From Legionella moravica DSM 19234 (GTDB taxonomy: Bacteria; Pseudomonadota; Gammaproteobacteria; Legionellales; Legionellaceae), in the NCBI RefSeq assembly GCF_000423305.1, contig NZ_AUHS01000026.1, forward strand, positions 1 through 51,383: a stretch of DNA of 51,383 nt, given 5' to 3'. Made by a program: the position numbers and the translations under genes. A model generated the notes under the pieces. It did no database searches. It worked only from the letters and a program-made list of their open reading frames with translations, and was not told the origin of the DNA. Of the stretch, positions 32,503 to 43,400 are shown in pieces; the first letter of the stretch is position 1; every line of letters starts with the position of its first letter.

Positions 32503-34013
32503 GTGGATTCCTCAATAAGGATAACAGGATGCCCTTGTCGATGAAACGCCAAGGCATAATCAAGCTCACCTTTAGTTTCTGCATGAACAATGAGTAAGGG
32601 TTGGCCCTTTTCTACATCCGTGTTTAAAGGCGCTAAGAGTTCAACCCCCGCTGCTTTTGATTTGGGTGCCCCTGCTAGTTTTGCCAGGCGGGCGATTAAG
32701 CGATTATCAATACTTGTGACCTTGCCCGCTCGTGTAGATTCAAGGGTTTTGGTGTACGGTGCAGAAGGAATATCAAAAAATCCACCTTGTGCTTGGCAGA
32801 TTGCCTCAAATTTGGTTAATGCTTTCCCGCTATTCAACAGAGATTGTGCCAGTTGTTTACCAGAACCTGGTGCTACATTAGGAGAAAATTCGAGTAGGTG
32901 TCCTGCCAGGGTTAAGGCACGATCCCGCAAATCTTGAGGTGCTGAGGGGTGACAAGAAAGCACAGAAAATATATCTCTTGCCTCAAGAGCAGGTCCGATA
33001 CCACGACCAACGGGTTGCGCTCCATCCGTAAAAACACTATTGAGTTGGATGGAAAATTCTTTGGCAATACGCTCTAAGGTATTTTTTAAAGCCGTTGCTT
33101 GTTCCATCGTCCTTACTTTCGCTGTAGGACCAATGGGAATGTCAATGACAATGTGGGTTGAACCTGCGGCAATTTTTTTAGAGAGAATGGATGCCACCAT
33201 TTGTCCTTCGCTGTCTAAATCGATGGAACGTTCAATGCGAATGAGTAAATCATCCGCAGGACTTAAGGCAACTGCACCACCCCAAGTGATGCATCCATGT
33301 TCTTGCTCCACTACTTTTTGCATGGTTTTGATGTCTAGATTGACTGGTGCAAATACTTCCATGGTGTCGGCTGTTCCTGCGGGTGAGGTAATGGCTCTGG
33401 ATGAAGTTTTGGGCATTATGAGACCAAAGGCTGCAACAATAGGAACCACAATCAAGGTAGTGCGATTGCCGGGTAAGCCACCAACACAGTGCTTATCCAC
33501 AATAAAGGGAGAGGGCCAGTGCAACCGTTTCCCTGTGTGCACCATGGCCTTCGTCAAATCAAGGATTTCATTGGTGCTAAATCGATTCCCCGCACTTCCT
33601 GCAAGAAACATGGCAATCTGAACGTCAGAGAGTTGTCCTGTCACGACATCAGCCACAATGTGGTTAATTTCTTTTGTTTTTAATTCATTCCCATACAATT
33701 TTGAGCGAATAGAACCTAATGAGTCAAGTGGCTTTGGGTGTGCGATAGAAATCTCATCACCTACCTTTGCCGAGAGCAAATCCCAAGCATAGCGTGAGAG
33801 GCTTGCCTCGCCTGGTTTGAGCAAATTGGATGTCGCTTCAGTTGTATTGATGGTGGCGATAATGGTTCGGTTATTGAGAGTGACTTCTACGCGAGCCTCG
33901 GCCACAAACCCTTCCGATCGACAGATGTGACAGTCTTCACGCATGTAAATAATCGCCATTTTTGACGAGTTAATCCCAATATAGGTGAGCGTCAAGGCAG
34001 TATGAGTGGTCAC
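32499..34013 (-). CDS. AMP phosphorylase-like enzyme (thymidine phosphorylase family)
   Basis: A 504-residue member of the pyrimidine-nucleoside phosphorylase superfamily. An N-terminal domain of about 85 residues precedes the DeoA core, as in archaeal-type AMP phosphorylases. Key motif DKHCVGGLPGNRTTL (around 170-185) has the PGNRTT phosphate-site variant of AMP phosphorylase in place of the VGD of DeoA. TSSRAITSPAGTADTMEVF and SVFTDGAQPVGRGIGPALEA are also present. The expected reaction is NMP + phosphate to base + ribose-1,5-bisphosphate. It overlaps both neighbours by 4 bases. Substrate choice in this bacterial type is inferred. Confidence 0.85.
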   Translation of the reverse strand: MTTHTALTLTYIGINSSKMAIIYMREDCHICRSEGFVAEARVEVTLNNRTIIATINTTEATSNLLKPGEASLSRYAWDLLSAKVGDEISIAHPKPLDSLGSIRSKLYGNELKTKEINHIVADVVTGQLSDVQIAMFLAGSAGNRFSTNEILDLTKAMVHTGKRLHWPSPFIVDKHCVGGLPGNRTTLIVVPIVAAFGLIMPKTSSRAITSPAGTADTMEVFAPVNLDIKTMQKVVEQEHGCITWGGAVALSPADDLLIRIERSIDLDSEGQMVASILSKKIAAGSTHIVIDIPIGPTAKVRTMEQATALKNTLERIAKEFSIQLNSVFTDGAQPVGRGIGPALEARDIFSVLSCHPSAPQDLRDRALTLAGHLLEFSPNVAPGSGKQLAQSLLNSGKALTKFEAICQAQGGFFDIPSAPYTKTLESTRAGKVTSIDNRLIARLAKLAGAPKSKAAGVELLAPLNTDVEKGQPLLIVHAETKGELDYALAFHRQGHPVILIEEST

Positions 34014-35371
34014 GTGAGCGTCTCGGTTTGTTGGTAGTGAGGGACCATGCAGGTCCAGCCAAATTGCTGTTCTATTTTTGCCTTTAATGAAGCTGCAGCT
34101 TTTGGTTCGCCATGGGTAATAAATACTTTTTTAGGCGGTTTACGAAAATGGCTTAACCAGTTCAGCAGCTCTTCATAATCTGCATGGGCAGAGAGGTTAC
34201 TTAAAGATTCAACTTGTGCTTTAACAGGAACCATCTGCCCGTGTATTTTAATTTCTGTCTCTCCTTGAATCATACGGGCACCACGCGTTCCACCTGCTTG
34301 ATAGCCGGCAAAAAGGATGGTGTGTTCATGGTGAGGGGCATAGGCTTTTAAATGAAATAAAATACGGCCTCCTGTTGCCATGCCGCTGGCAGAAATGATG
34401 ATTTTAGGAAAATGATTGCTATCGAGTTGTTTGGATTCCTCAGGAGTCCTGATGTAGGTTGCAGTGTCACACAGGGTTTTGCATTCCTGTTCCGACAAGC
34501 GGTGGTCTTCTTTATGATGACACAGAATATGGGTTGCATTGATGGCCATAGGGCTATCGAGAAAAACAGGAATATCCGGGATGGATTTTTGTTGTTTTAA
34601 TAAAGCGATGTAATGGAGTACGCTTTGTGCACGTGCTACGGCAAAGGCTGGAATAATGATGGAGCCACCTCGTTGCACGGTTTTATTAATGATGTTTTTT
34701 AAGAGCTCTGTAGGAGGGGTCTTGTCGTGGAGGCGATTTCCATAGGTTGACTCAATCACCAAATAATCAATCTCTTCAATGAGGCTTGGTGCTTGCATAA
34801 CAAAATCATGGGGTCTTCCCATGTCGCCAGTAAATAAAAGGGACGTATTATGGTCCTTCATGCGAACAAAAGATGAGCCAATAATATGACCCGCACGGAT
34901 AAATTGAACCTTCATGTCATTAAAAGGCTCAAAAACGGCATCATAATCTTTGGGGTGAACTTGTTTTAACGCTAATTGTGCATCGTCGATTGTATAAAGG
35001 GGTTGGGCAGGATGGTGTTTGGTATAGCCGTACTTGTTGGCATTTTTGGCCTCCTCCTCTTGCAGATGGCCACTGTCTGGTAAAAGAATAGCACATAAAT
35101 CCTTGGTGCCTGGTGTGCAGTAAATAGGGCCACTGAAGCCATTTTTTACTAATAAGGGTAAATAGCCGGTGTGATCAATGTGTGCATGGGTAAGGAGAAC
35201 TGCATCAATGGATGTGGGGTTAATCGGCAGTGGCGCCCAATTGCGAAGGCGAAGCTCTTTATATCCTTGGAATAATCCACAATCCACTAAGATTTTTTTC
35301 TGGTCTGCTTCAACCAGGTACTTAGAGCCTGTTACAGTTTCAGTTGCGCCTAAGAACGTTAATTTCATCAT
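34010..35371 (-). CDS. MBL-fold hydrolase with beta-CASP and RNA-specificity domains
   Basis: A 453-residue CPSF/YSH1-like metallo-beta-lactamase. Metal motif THAHIDHTG is near residue 62. Further ligands lie in FIRAGHIIGSSF, LLFTGDMG and the beta-CASP histidines toward the C-terminus (SNLSAHADYEELL, FITHGEP). YLVIESTYGNRLH and IIISASGMATGGRILFHL are family hallmarks. Probably an RNA nuclease. It opens the minus-strand operon, so it could process transcripts or supply NMPs for the AMP phosphorylase. Start at 35371 (two Met codons in a row). Confidence 0.88.
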   Translation of the reverse strand: MMKLTFLGATETVTGSKYLVEADQKKILVDCGLFQGYKELRLRNWAPLPINPTSIDAVLLTHAHIDHTGYLPLLVKNGFSGPIYCTPGTKDLCAILLPDSGHLQEEEAKNANKYGYTKHHPAQPLYTIDDAQLALKQVHPKDYDAVFEPFNDMKVQFIRAGHIIGSSFVRMKDHNTSLLFTGDMGRPHDFVMQAPSLIEEIDYLVIESTYGNRLHDKTPPTELLKNIINKTVQRGGSIIIPAFAVARAQSVLHYIALLKQQKSIPDIPVFLDSPMAINATHILCHHKEDHRLSEQECKTLCDTATYIRTPEESKQLDSNHFPKIIISASGMATGGRILFHLKAYAPHHEHTILFAGYQAGGTRGARMIQGETEIKIHGQMVPVKAQVESLSNLSAHADYEELLNWLSHFRKPPKKVFITHGEPKAAASLKAKIEQQFGWTCMVPHYQQTETLT

Positions 35372-35454
35372 GATGTATCTCTGTTTTTCTATTCAGTATA
35401 GTGCAAGTTATGAGTTCATGCTGGATAAACTATTATCGAAACAAGGGGTTATTC

Positions 35455-35505
35455 ATTATACCCATAAGGGTATGGCTTGACAGAGCATGGGTGAGGCGAT
35501 ACATA
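35455..35505. promoter_or_regulatory. Divergent promoters around a CsoR-type operator (ATACCC-ATAA-GGGTAT)
   Basis: The perfect palindrome ATACCC (35458-35463) ATAA GGGTAT (35468-35473) is of the CsoR/RcnR operator type. On the minus strand TATAAT (35460-35455) is a perfect -10 with CTGTCA (35483-35478) 17 bases upstream, so the operator fills the spacer of the promoter driving the MBL-to-phosphoketolase operon. On the plus strand TTGACA (35477-35482) and TACATA (35500-35505, 17-base spacer) form a promoter for csoR-copA with the operator just upstream. Copper release of CsoR would thus affect both operons. Confidence 0.6.
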
Positions 35506-35618
35506 ATGGGACTATTTAGAATTCTTAATAGTGCATCCATTCGCTCAATCGTTCATGCGATTAATGCTTGGATACTCCCTTGAATGTTATGGTGGAAATT
35601 ATTAAAGGATATTAAGCT

Positions 35619-35894
35619 ATGTCAGACCACTCGTCACATACAAAAGAGCTTTCTCGCATCAATCGTGCTGTTGGCCAGCTTCAAGGTATTAAGCGCATGA
35701 TTGAACAAGAACAGTATTGTGTTGATATTCTGTCTCAGTTGCGTGCTGTTCGCAACGCCATAAAATCCATAGAGCTTAGTGTGCTTGAAACCCATATTAT
35801 TGGGTGCATTGCCGATGCTTCTTGCTGTCAGGATGAATCACTCAGGGTGGAACGCATCCATGAGATTATGGAACTACTTAAAAAATACGAATAG
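35619..35894 (+). CDS. csoR: CsoR/RcnR-family metal-sensing repressor (copper type)
   Basis: A 91-residue all-helical repressor. Its core RINRAVGQLQGIKRMIEQEQ, followed by YCVDILSQLRAVRNAI, then LETHIIGCI, carries the CsoR ligand pattern Cys (YC), His (TH) and Cys (GC), i.e. C-H-C, which favours Cu(I). An extra CC (ASCCQD) is present near the C-terminus. It binds DNA without metal and lets go when Cu(I) binds. It is followed after 7 bases by copA. Confidence 0.88.
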   Translation: MSDHSSHTKELSRINRAVGQLQGIKRMIEQEQYCVDILSQLRAVRNAIKSIELSVLETHIIGCIADASCCQDESLRVERIHEIMELLKKYE

Positions 35895-35901
35895 GTGAAC
35901 T

Positions 35902-38115
35902 ATGCCACACGAACAGGATAATGCAAAACCCACTGAAGGCGCAAAGAAGCATACGTGTTGTCATTCCAAGCAAGACACGCATCAAGGAAAGCCTGCTGCT
36001 TCCAAAGAAGGTGAAGCGATGATGTACACATGCCCCATGCACCCAGAAATTCGCCAATCTCATCCAGGTAATTGCCCGATTTGTGGCATGACCCTAGAGC
36101 CAGTTACTGCGACAATCATGGAGGAAGTAAGTCCTGAATATCGGGATATGCGCCGTCGCTTTTGGGTTTCTCTCATTCTGACCTTGCCAGTTCTGGTTCT
36201 TGAAATGAGCGGGCATGGTAAAACGCACCTCATTTCTGCAACTCAGTCCGTCTGGATACAGATGATATTGGCAACACCTGTTGTGCTGTGGGGTGGTTGG
36301 CCTTTCTTTGTCCGTGCTGTCCTTTCACTAAACACACGTCTGAACATGTTTACCTTGATTGCCATGGGTATCGGTGTGGCTTGGGCTTACAGCTTAGTGG
36401 CTGCCTTATTCCCACAATTATTCCCGGCGGCTTTTCGGAAAGAGGGCGTGGTAGCCATTTATTTTGAAGCAGCAGCGGTGATTACCACTTTGGTTTTGTT
36501 AGGCCAAGTGCTGGAACTCAAAGCGCGTGAACAGACGGGAAGCGCGATTCGTGCCTTACTGAAATTAGCCCCTGAGAGTGCGCGTCGCTTGAAAGAAGAC
36601 GGTAGTGAGGAAGAAATATCACTTGAGGCAGTCCATGAGGGGGATTTGCTGCGCGTACGGCCTGGTGAGAAAATACCTGTTGATGGCGAAGTACACGAAG
36701 GTCATAGTCATGTAGATGAATCGATGGTTACTGGTGAACCTATGCCTGTAGCCAAGGAAGTGGGTAGCAAAGTCATTGGTGCGACTATAAATCAGACCGG
36801 TAGTTTTGTCATGAAAGCCTTGCATATTGGCAGTGACACGATGCTGGCACGCATTGTACAGATGGTGAGTGAGGCACAACGAAGTCGTGCCCCAATCCAG
36901 CGTTTGGCAGATACCGTGTCTTCCTGGTTTGTGCCTATTGTTATTTTGATCGCTGTGGCGTCCTTTAGTATATGGGTACTCTATGGTCCGCAACCCGCAT
37001 TCAGCTACGGTCTCATTGCGGCAGTTTCGGTGCTCATTATTGCTTGTCCTTGTGCCTTGGGCCTTGCCACACCGATGTCGATTATGGTCGGAGTTGGACT
37101 TGGTGCGAGAAATGGAGTACTGATAAAAAATGCAGAAGCGCTGGAGCACATGGAGAAAGTGAATACTTTAGTGGTTGATAAAACGGGTACATTAACTGAA
37201 GGACATCCAAAGCTGACACAAATTATCACAGCCGATGAGTTTGAAGAAGATGATGTGTTGGCTTGGGCTGCGGCACTAGAAAACAACAGTGAGCATCCGC
37301 TGGCCAATGCCATTGTGGCGGTAGCAAAAGAGAAAAAGCTGACCTTATCTCATGTTTCAGAGTTTAATGCGCCGACGGGCAAAGGGGTGATCGGAATAAT
37401 CGAGGGGCGTTCCATTGGCATCGGTAATGCCAAGTTGATGCAAGAGCTTGGTGTTCACAGTAATCTGTTAGTGGCAAAAGCCGATAAACTACGGGCCGAA
37501 GGGGCTACTGTGATGTTCATGGCAGTGGACGGTAAAGCGGCTGCAATTTTGGCTGTCGAAGATCCGATTAAAGCCACAACACCCGATGCCATTCGCGAAC
37601 TTCAGGAGGATGGAATTGAAATTTTTATGCTAACTGGGGACAGTAAAAAAACAGGTGAAGCGGTTGCCGCTAAATTGGGCATAAAACAAGTGATGGCTGA
37701 AGTCATGCCTGAAGATAAAAGTCGTATTGTGGGTGAATTGAAGGCTGAAGGTCGTATTGTTGCTATGGCAGGAGACGGGGTCAATGATGCGCCAGCACTT
37801 GCCAAAGCTGACATTGGTATTGCCATGGGAACAGGTACGGATGTGGCCATTGAAAGTGCTGGGATTACCTTATTGCGTGGTGATTTAAATGGCATTTTAA
37901 AGGCTCGGCGTTTATCGGAGGCGACCATGCGCAATATCCGCCAAAATCTGTTTTTTGCGTTTATTTATAATGCACTGGGTGTGCCCATTGCAGCAGGGGT
38001 CTTGTATCCGATGACCGGGATGCTTTTAAGCCCAATTATCGCTGCTGCTGCCATGTCATTGAGTTCGGTATCCGTCATTGGGAACGCGCTTCGCCTACGG
38101 TGGTTACACGTATGA
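35902..38115 (+). CDS. copA: Copper-exporting P1B-type ATPase
   Basis: A 737-residue pump. In place of HMA domains it has a His/Cys-rich N-terminus ([11 protein letters not shown]) and a YHS-like heavy-metal domain [20 protein letters not shown] (about 45-70). Catalytic parts follow: TGEP, CPC in [12 protein letters not shown] (C382, C384), DKTGTLTEG (D426), [10 protein letters not shown] and [26 protein letters not shown] is the Cu+-ATPase ending with the M-S-S-x-S site. It exports Cu(I) from the cytosol. Its TGA overlaps the next ATG (ATGA). Confidence 0.93.
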   Translation: MPHEQDNAKPTEGAKKHTCCHSKQDTHQGKPAASKEGEAMMYTCPMHPEIRQSHPGNCPICGMTLEPVTATIMEEVSPEYRDMRRRFWVSLILTLPVLVLEMSGHGKTHLISATQSVWIQMILATPVVLWGGWPFFVRAVLSLNTRLNMFTLIAMGIGVAWAYSLVAALFPQLFPAAFRKEGVVAIYFEAAAVITTLVLLGQVLELKAREQTGSAIRALLKLAPESARRLKEDGSEEEISLEAVHEGDLLRVRPGEKIPVDGEVHEGHSHVDESMVTGEPMPVAKEVGSKVIGATINQTGSFVMKALHIGSDTMLARIVQMVSEAQRSRAPIQRLADTVSSWFVPIVILIAVASFSIWVLYGPQPAFSYGLIAAVSVLIIACPCALGLATPMSIMVGVGLGARNGVLIKNAEALEHMEKVNTLVVDKTGTLTEGHPKLTQIITADEFEEDDVLAWAAALENNSEHPLANAIVAVAKEKKLTLSHVSEFNAPTGKGVIGIIEGRSIGIGNAKLMQELGVHSNLLVAKADKLRAEGATVMFMAVDGKAAAILAVEDPIKATTPDAIRELQEDGIEIFMLTGDSKKTGEAVAAKLGIKQVMAEVMPEDKSRIVGELKAEGRIVAMAGDGVNDAPALAKADIGIAMGTGTDVAIESAGITLLRGDLNGILKARRLSEATMRNIRQNLFFAFIYNALGVPIAAGVLYPMTGMLLSPIIAAAAMSLSSVSVIGNALRLRWLHV

Positions 38116-39497
38116 AGAACTCTTGGGTTTATCCATTAACAATGGCCTGTTACGTACTCATAAAAAGAATTTTTTTTGGGCAGCCATCAAGGCTTAATAG
38201 AACTCATTCACTGACCTTAATCTTCCTTTTGGGGTTATGGCCAGTCGTTGTATGTTCCCAAGCCGCTTTAAGTCTTAATGAACTGACACAACGTGCCATA
38301 GAGCAGAACAAAGACTTAAGAGCAGCTCGTTACACGGTTGCTATTGCAACCGCTCGTTTAGTACAAGCAGGGCTTTGGCCTAATCCAAGTCTCAATCTTT
38401 CAAACAATGACGATCGCTTATTTAATGATGAAGGAGAATATTCACGAAGTGCTGGTTTTAGCCAAGCATTCCCTATTTCTGGACGTATTGCAAAACAAAA
38501 GACAGTTGCTCGCTTAGATGTGTTGAAAGCCATTGCAGAAATCAGGGAAGCAGAACGTCAACTCAGTAGCAAAGTAGCGAACGCGTTTTATGCGGCAGTG
38601 ATTACTGAGCGTCGCTTGCACCAATTGAATTATTTATTACAAATTAACCACGAACTGGTCGATGTCATCCATAATCGTTATCATGCGGCGGAAATTTCAA
38701 AACTCGATGACAATTCAGCGCGTATTGAGTATCTGCGTATTGTGCAAGAAAAGCACCTGTTGCATAGTCTTCGCATCAGCCAATACGCGACGCTTAATCA
38801 ATTGATGGGGCGGGCCGCCAATTCTCCCTTATCTCTTAAGTCGGATATCATCACAGGGAACAAGCTTCCTGAATTAGCATGCTTAAAAGCGCTAGCACTT
38901 AAAAATCGTCCCGATCGCCAAGCCATCGTGTTGTCGATTCATCGCGCCAATGCCGATCGCCGTTTGGCAAGAGCGGAGCGCTTCGCTGATTGGACATTAG
39001 GGCTTGGGGTTCAACAAGATAAAATTGTGGTGGAAGAGGGGCCGCGTCAACCAGCCGATCGCACCTTGGGTATTACACTTTCCGTTCCTCTGCCTCTTTT
39101 AAATCGTAATCAGGGGCGAATCTTAGAGGCAAGTCACACTGGAACACAGGCAATAATGGCATTGCGTGCCTTGAATTTAAGTATTGCTACGGAAGTGGCC
39201 AGTAACTATGACCAATTAAACGCTTTGCGAATGAGCCTTAAGGCAACGCAACAGGTTTCACTGAAGTTAGGGGTTGATAATGTAAAACTAGCGCGTGAGT
39301 CTTATGAAAACGGACAAATTTCGCTTTTGAATGTGTTACAAGTGCAAAAACAACAAAATGATTTGCAAATGACTTATCTCAATACTTTAGAAAAGTATTT
39401 GCAAGTGTATGTGGCTTTATGTACGGCGATTGGTCCTGGTAAAACGCAAGGACTTTGCCCTTATCTAGGGTATCAACGGAATGGGGATGGCAAATGA
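38112..39497 (+). CDS. TolC-family outer membrane channel (CusC/CzcC-like)
   Basis: A 461-residue outer-membrane efflux protein. Start 38112 (overlap ATGA with copA) is preferred; the open frame extends to a GTG at 38100. After a long N-terminal stretch with a hydrophobic export signal (about 40-58) the mature part starts around [20 protein letters not shown], the standard start of OEP domains. It also has [14 protein letters not shown] and the second repeat [20 protein letters not shown]. It forms the outer exit of the tripartite metal efflux pump with the next two genes. Confidence 0.87.
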   Translation: MKNSWVYPLTMACYVLIKRIFFGQPSRLNRTHSLTLIFLLGLWPVVVCSQAALSLNELTQRAIEQNKDLRAARYTVAIATARLVQAGLWPNPSLNLSNNDDRLFNDEGEYSRSAGFSQAFPISGRIAKQKTVARLDVLKAIAEIREAERQLSSKVANAFYAAVITERRLHQLNYLLQINHELVDVIHNRYHAAEISKLDDNSARIEYLRIVQEKHLLHSLRISQYATLNQLMGRAANSPLSLKSDIITGNKLPELACLKALALKNRPDRQAIVLSIHRANADRRLARAERFADWTLGLGVQQDKIVVEEGPRQPADRTLGITLSVPLPLLNRNQGRILEASHTGTQAIMALRALNLSIATEVASNYDQLNALRMSLKATQQVSLKLGVDNVKLARESYENGQISLLNVLQVQKQQNDLQMTYLNTLEKYLQVYVALCTAIGPGKTQGLCPYLGYQRNGDGK

Positions 39498-40462
39498 GAG
39501 TGCGACAGCAAATTAGAAGGGTAGCATTAATTAGTTTTTTTCTTAGTCTAGTCATTCCTATTCAAGTGAGTTTTGCTCATGGGGAAGAAATTGAAGTGAG
39601 TGAGGGAGGAGCCAAAGGCCCAGTTCATTTAACACCGGCACAAACTAAAATGCTTGGCATCAAGGTGGTGGAAGCAACCAATCGTCCTATGGCACAAATT
39701 CTGGGTTTGAATGGTCAAATTCAATTGCTCCCTAATGCACAAGCCGATGTCAGTATCCGGATTAGTGGGAGTGTGACAGCCATTGATGTGAATTTAGGGG
39801 ACAGGGTCAAGGCAGGACAACGCCTCGCTACGGTGCAATCAAGATTAGTGGGCAATCCTCCACCAAGTGTTGCGGTCACAGCACCTATTGCGGGCATCAT
39901 TGATGCCAGGAACATCAACTTGGGTCAAGCCGTTGAGCCAAACACAGTCCTTTTTCACATCAGCAATCGCGATAAACTGTTAGTTATTGCTCAGGTTTAT
40001 GAAGAAGATTTAGGTAAGGTGAACGTGGGGCAAGAGGTTACTATTCATGCTTTAAGCTACCCTAAGCGAACTTTTCCAGGCCAAGTCACTTTAATAGAAC
40101 CTAATCTTGACCCGTTAACTCGCACTGTAAATGTGCGAATTACTCTGGATAATGAAGACGGTCTTCTTAAACCGGGCATGTTTGTGCGTGCCAATGTCAT
40201 TTTAAGTCATAATGAAGCAGCGCTAACGGTACCCAATGCAGCCTTGTTGCAGGCGGATAATCAGCAATTTGTTTTTGTGCAAAATGGGGATGCTTATGAT
40301 CGCGTCGTTGTTAAAATAGGAGCGGTAGACGATGAGTACTCAGAAATTACAGACGGTCTAGTCCCAGGTGATCTCGTTGTGACTCAAGGACATCGAGAGC
40401 TTTATACGTTGTGGCTGAGTGGTGGCAGTAAGCCACAAAAAGGCAACGAGGAGCATCATTAA
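39494..40462 (+). CDS. RND efflux periplasmic adaptor (CusB/CzcB-like)
   Basis: A 322-residue membrane-fusion protein with a signal peptide/anchor (residues about 10-30), HGEEIEVSEGG start, and paired barrel/lipoyl half motifs: VTAIDVNLGDRVKAGQRLAT and PIAGIIDARNINLGQAVEPN. NRDKLLVIAQVYEEDLGKV is the typical continuation. It joins the RND pump to the outer channel. ATG 39494 overlaps the preceding stop. Confidence 0.87.
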   Translation: MRVRQQIRRVALISFFLSLVIPIQVSFAHGEEIEVSEGGAKGPVHLTPAQTKMLGIKVVEATNRPMAQILGLNGQIQLLPNAQADVSIRISGSVTAIDVNLGDRVKAGQRLATVQSRLVGNPPPSVAVTAPIAGIIDARNINLGQAVEPNTVLFHISNRDKLLVIAQVYEEDLGKVNVGQEVTIHALSYPKRTFPGQVTLIEPNLDPLTRTVNVRITLDNEDGLLKPGMFVRANVILSHNEAALTVPNAALLQADNQQFVFVQNGDAYDRVVVKIGAVDDEYSEITDGLVPGDLVVTQGHRELYTLWLSGGSKPQKGNEEHH

Positions 40463-43400
40463 ATGTTTACGCACTTAATTGCCTGGTCTTTGCATAATCG
40501 CCTCTTGATTTTAGCCTTAACCCTTATTCTTTGCTTGCTGGGTGGGTATACTTTAAAACAAATGCCCGTGGATGTGTTTCCTGAATTTGCCCCGCCTCAA
40601 GTGGTCGTGCAAACTCAAGCGCCCGGCATGGCAACCCAAGATGTGGAAACCTTAATTACCTATCCTTTGGAAAGTGCGATTAACGGCACGCCAGGGGTGG
40701 TTAGTGTGCGTTCTAAAACGTCTGTGGGTCTTTCCACCATCACGGTCGTGTTTGATGACCAAACCGACATTTACCGTAATCGTCAATTAGTCAATGAACG
40801 CATTCAGCAAGTAACCAACCGGTTGCCACCTGGTGTTGATTCACCCATCATGTTACCGGTCACGTCTGCTGTGGGATGGCTGGTTAAATACGCGTTAGTG
40901 AGCGATACTGCAAGCCCTGAAACCTTGCGTACCATCTCGGACTGGACCATTCGTCCACGGATTCTGGCTCTAGGTGGCGTGGCCTCTGTGGTATCCCTTG
41001 GTGGTGAGGTCAAGCAATACCAAGTACGCCTTATTCCCGAGCGCATGTTGGCGTACCGAATCACGGTCGAAGAAGTGCGGCAAGCGCTAACTTCCGCCAA
41101 TCAAAATGTACCAGGTGCTTTTGTTCATCAGGCAGGAACTGAGTTTGTGGTGAGCACCCTTGGGCGCATCAAAACGCTTGAGGATATTAAAAAAACATTA
41201 ATTGTTGTTCGTAATGGCGTGCCCATTACCATTAATAATATTGCGCACGTTGCTTTTGGCGGTGAAATTAAACGTGGTGATGGGAGCTATAATGCACAAA
41301 ATGCAGTGATTGGTACCGTCTCTAAAGCGTATGGAGCTGATACGGTCACGACCACGGCTAAAGTAGAAAAGGCACTTGCTGATATTAAAAGGGCACTGCC
41401 TGCTGATGTGACCTTAATTAACGATGTATTTCGCCAGGCCAATTTTATTGAATCTGCGATTCACAATTTAACACGGGCCTTGCTTGAAGGAGCGGTGATT
41501 GTCATTGCGATTCTTTTTGTCTTTTTGATGAATTGGCGGGCTTCTTTTATTACTTTTTTATCCATGCCGGTTTCGTTTGTTATCGGTATTTTAGTCCTTC
41601 ATTATTTTGGTATTGGTATTAATTCCATGACCTTAGGCGGTATGGCGATTGCCATTGGAGAGGTGGTCGATGATGGCATCATTACGGTTGAAAACGTCGT
41701 GCATCGCTTACGGATTAATCGTCAGGAAGCCCATCCTTTGCCCACTATTGAAGTGGTTTTTGATGCAGTACTTGAAATTCGAAGCTCAGTAGTTTATGCC
41801 ACGATCATCATCAGTCTCGTATTTTTACCCATCTTCTTTTTGTCAGGCATTGCGGAGCGCATTTTTAGCCCTTTAGCTATTGCTTATATTGCCTCAGTAT
41901 TAGGTTCTCTGGTGGTCTCCATCACCATGGTCCCTGCTTTGTGTTACTTGTTACTGGTTCGTCACCAAGAAAAACAGCACGATGCTGAAGTGAGCTTACA
42001 CGTTTTATCGCAAAAGGAACGGCATTATGCAGTAGAGAAGGAAAGTAACCATGAGACCGAGCCCGAAACTCGTTTTGTCTTGTGGCTTAAACATTATTTT
42101 TTAACCGCACTCCAATGGTCTGTAGCACACTGTAAAACGGTGCTTATTATGGCCCTATCTGCTTTTGTCTTTGCCCTGGCCTTACTTCCTTTTTTTGGGA
42201 CTTCTTTTTTACCGGAGTTTCATGAGGGCAACTTTATTGTCGTGATGAGTACATTGCCGGGAACCTCGCTGGATGAATCCATGCGTTTAGGCCAACAGGT
42301 ACAAAAAGCGTTACTTCGCTACCCGCAAGTGATTTCTATTGCGCAGAGGGCAGGGCGCAGTGAGCTGGATGAAGATGCTTTACCACCTAACATCAGTGAG
42401 TTCGATGTGCGTCTTAATTTTGATAAAGACCAATCCATGCCGCCTGATGAATTGCTGCGTCGCATTCGTGCCGATTTAGCGAATATTCCAGGAGCAGTAT
42501 TTAATGTGGGGCAATTCATTGCCCATCGCATGGATGAAGTACTTTCTGGTGTGCGAGCTCAGGTGGCCGTTAAGATTTTTGGTGATAATTTGGCCACACT
42601 CAATGAGCTAGGGCAGTCGATGGAGGAACTGTTAAAAACAGTACCAGGAGTGGTGGATGTGAATAAGGAACAACAGATTAAAGTACCGCAGCTGGTCATT
42701 GAACTTGATCGCGAAAAAGCAGCACGCTATGGGGTTAATGTTGGGCAGATTTCTGAAGACGTGCAGGTGCTATTGAATGGAATTAGTGTATCCAGCGTTT
42801 TAGAAGGGCAACGAACGTTTGATTTGTATCTTCGTATGGATAAGCCAGGACGTGCTAACGTCAAAGCCATTCAAAACATGTTAATTGATGCTCATGGTGT
42901 GGGTGAACACAACACAACGCAAATACCCCTGCGAGCCGTGGCTGAGATGGCATTGGAACCGCAGCCTTTTGCGATTAATCGAGAGAATGTGCAGCGTTTG
43001 CTAGTGATTTCCTTTAATGTGCAGGGTCGTGATTTAGGCAGCGTGATTACTGAGGTGCAACAAGAAGTGCAACAAAAAATCAAACTCCCCACCGGTTATT
43101 TTATTCAATACGGTGGCCAGTTTGAAAGCCAGCAACAAGCCTCCAGAGTTATTTTGTTCTTTGGTGGTTTGGTGATTTTTATCATGTTGATTTTGCTGCA
43201 TAAAGCCTTTGGCACCTTTAGAGAGGCTTTATTGGTGATGTTTAATTTACCTTTAGCACTCATTGGCGGGGTCATTTCACTGTTTATAGCCAGTGGAGAG
43301 ATGAGTGTGGCGGCTATGATTGGCTTTATTACCTTGTTTGGTATTGCTGCGAGAAACGGAATCATTTTGGTGAGCCACTACAATCAATTACGATTGCAGG

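Noticed and set aside
33040..33621. A 193-residue plus-strand frame inside the AMP phosphorylase gene
   Set aside because: Shadow frame of a gene with clear family motifs; no own features.
36619..37149. A 176-residue minus-strand frame inside the copper ATPase gene
   Set aside because: Shadow frame rich in His/Arg with no motifs; the plus-strand gene is unambiguous.
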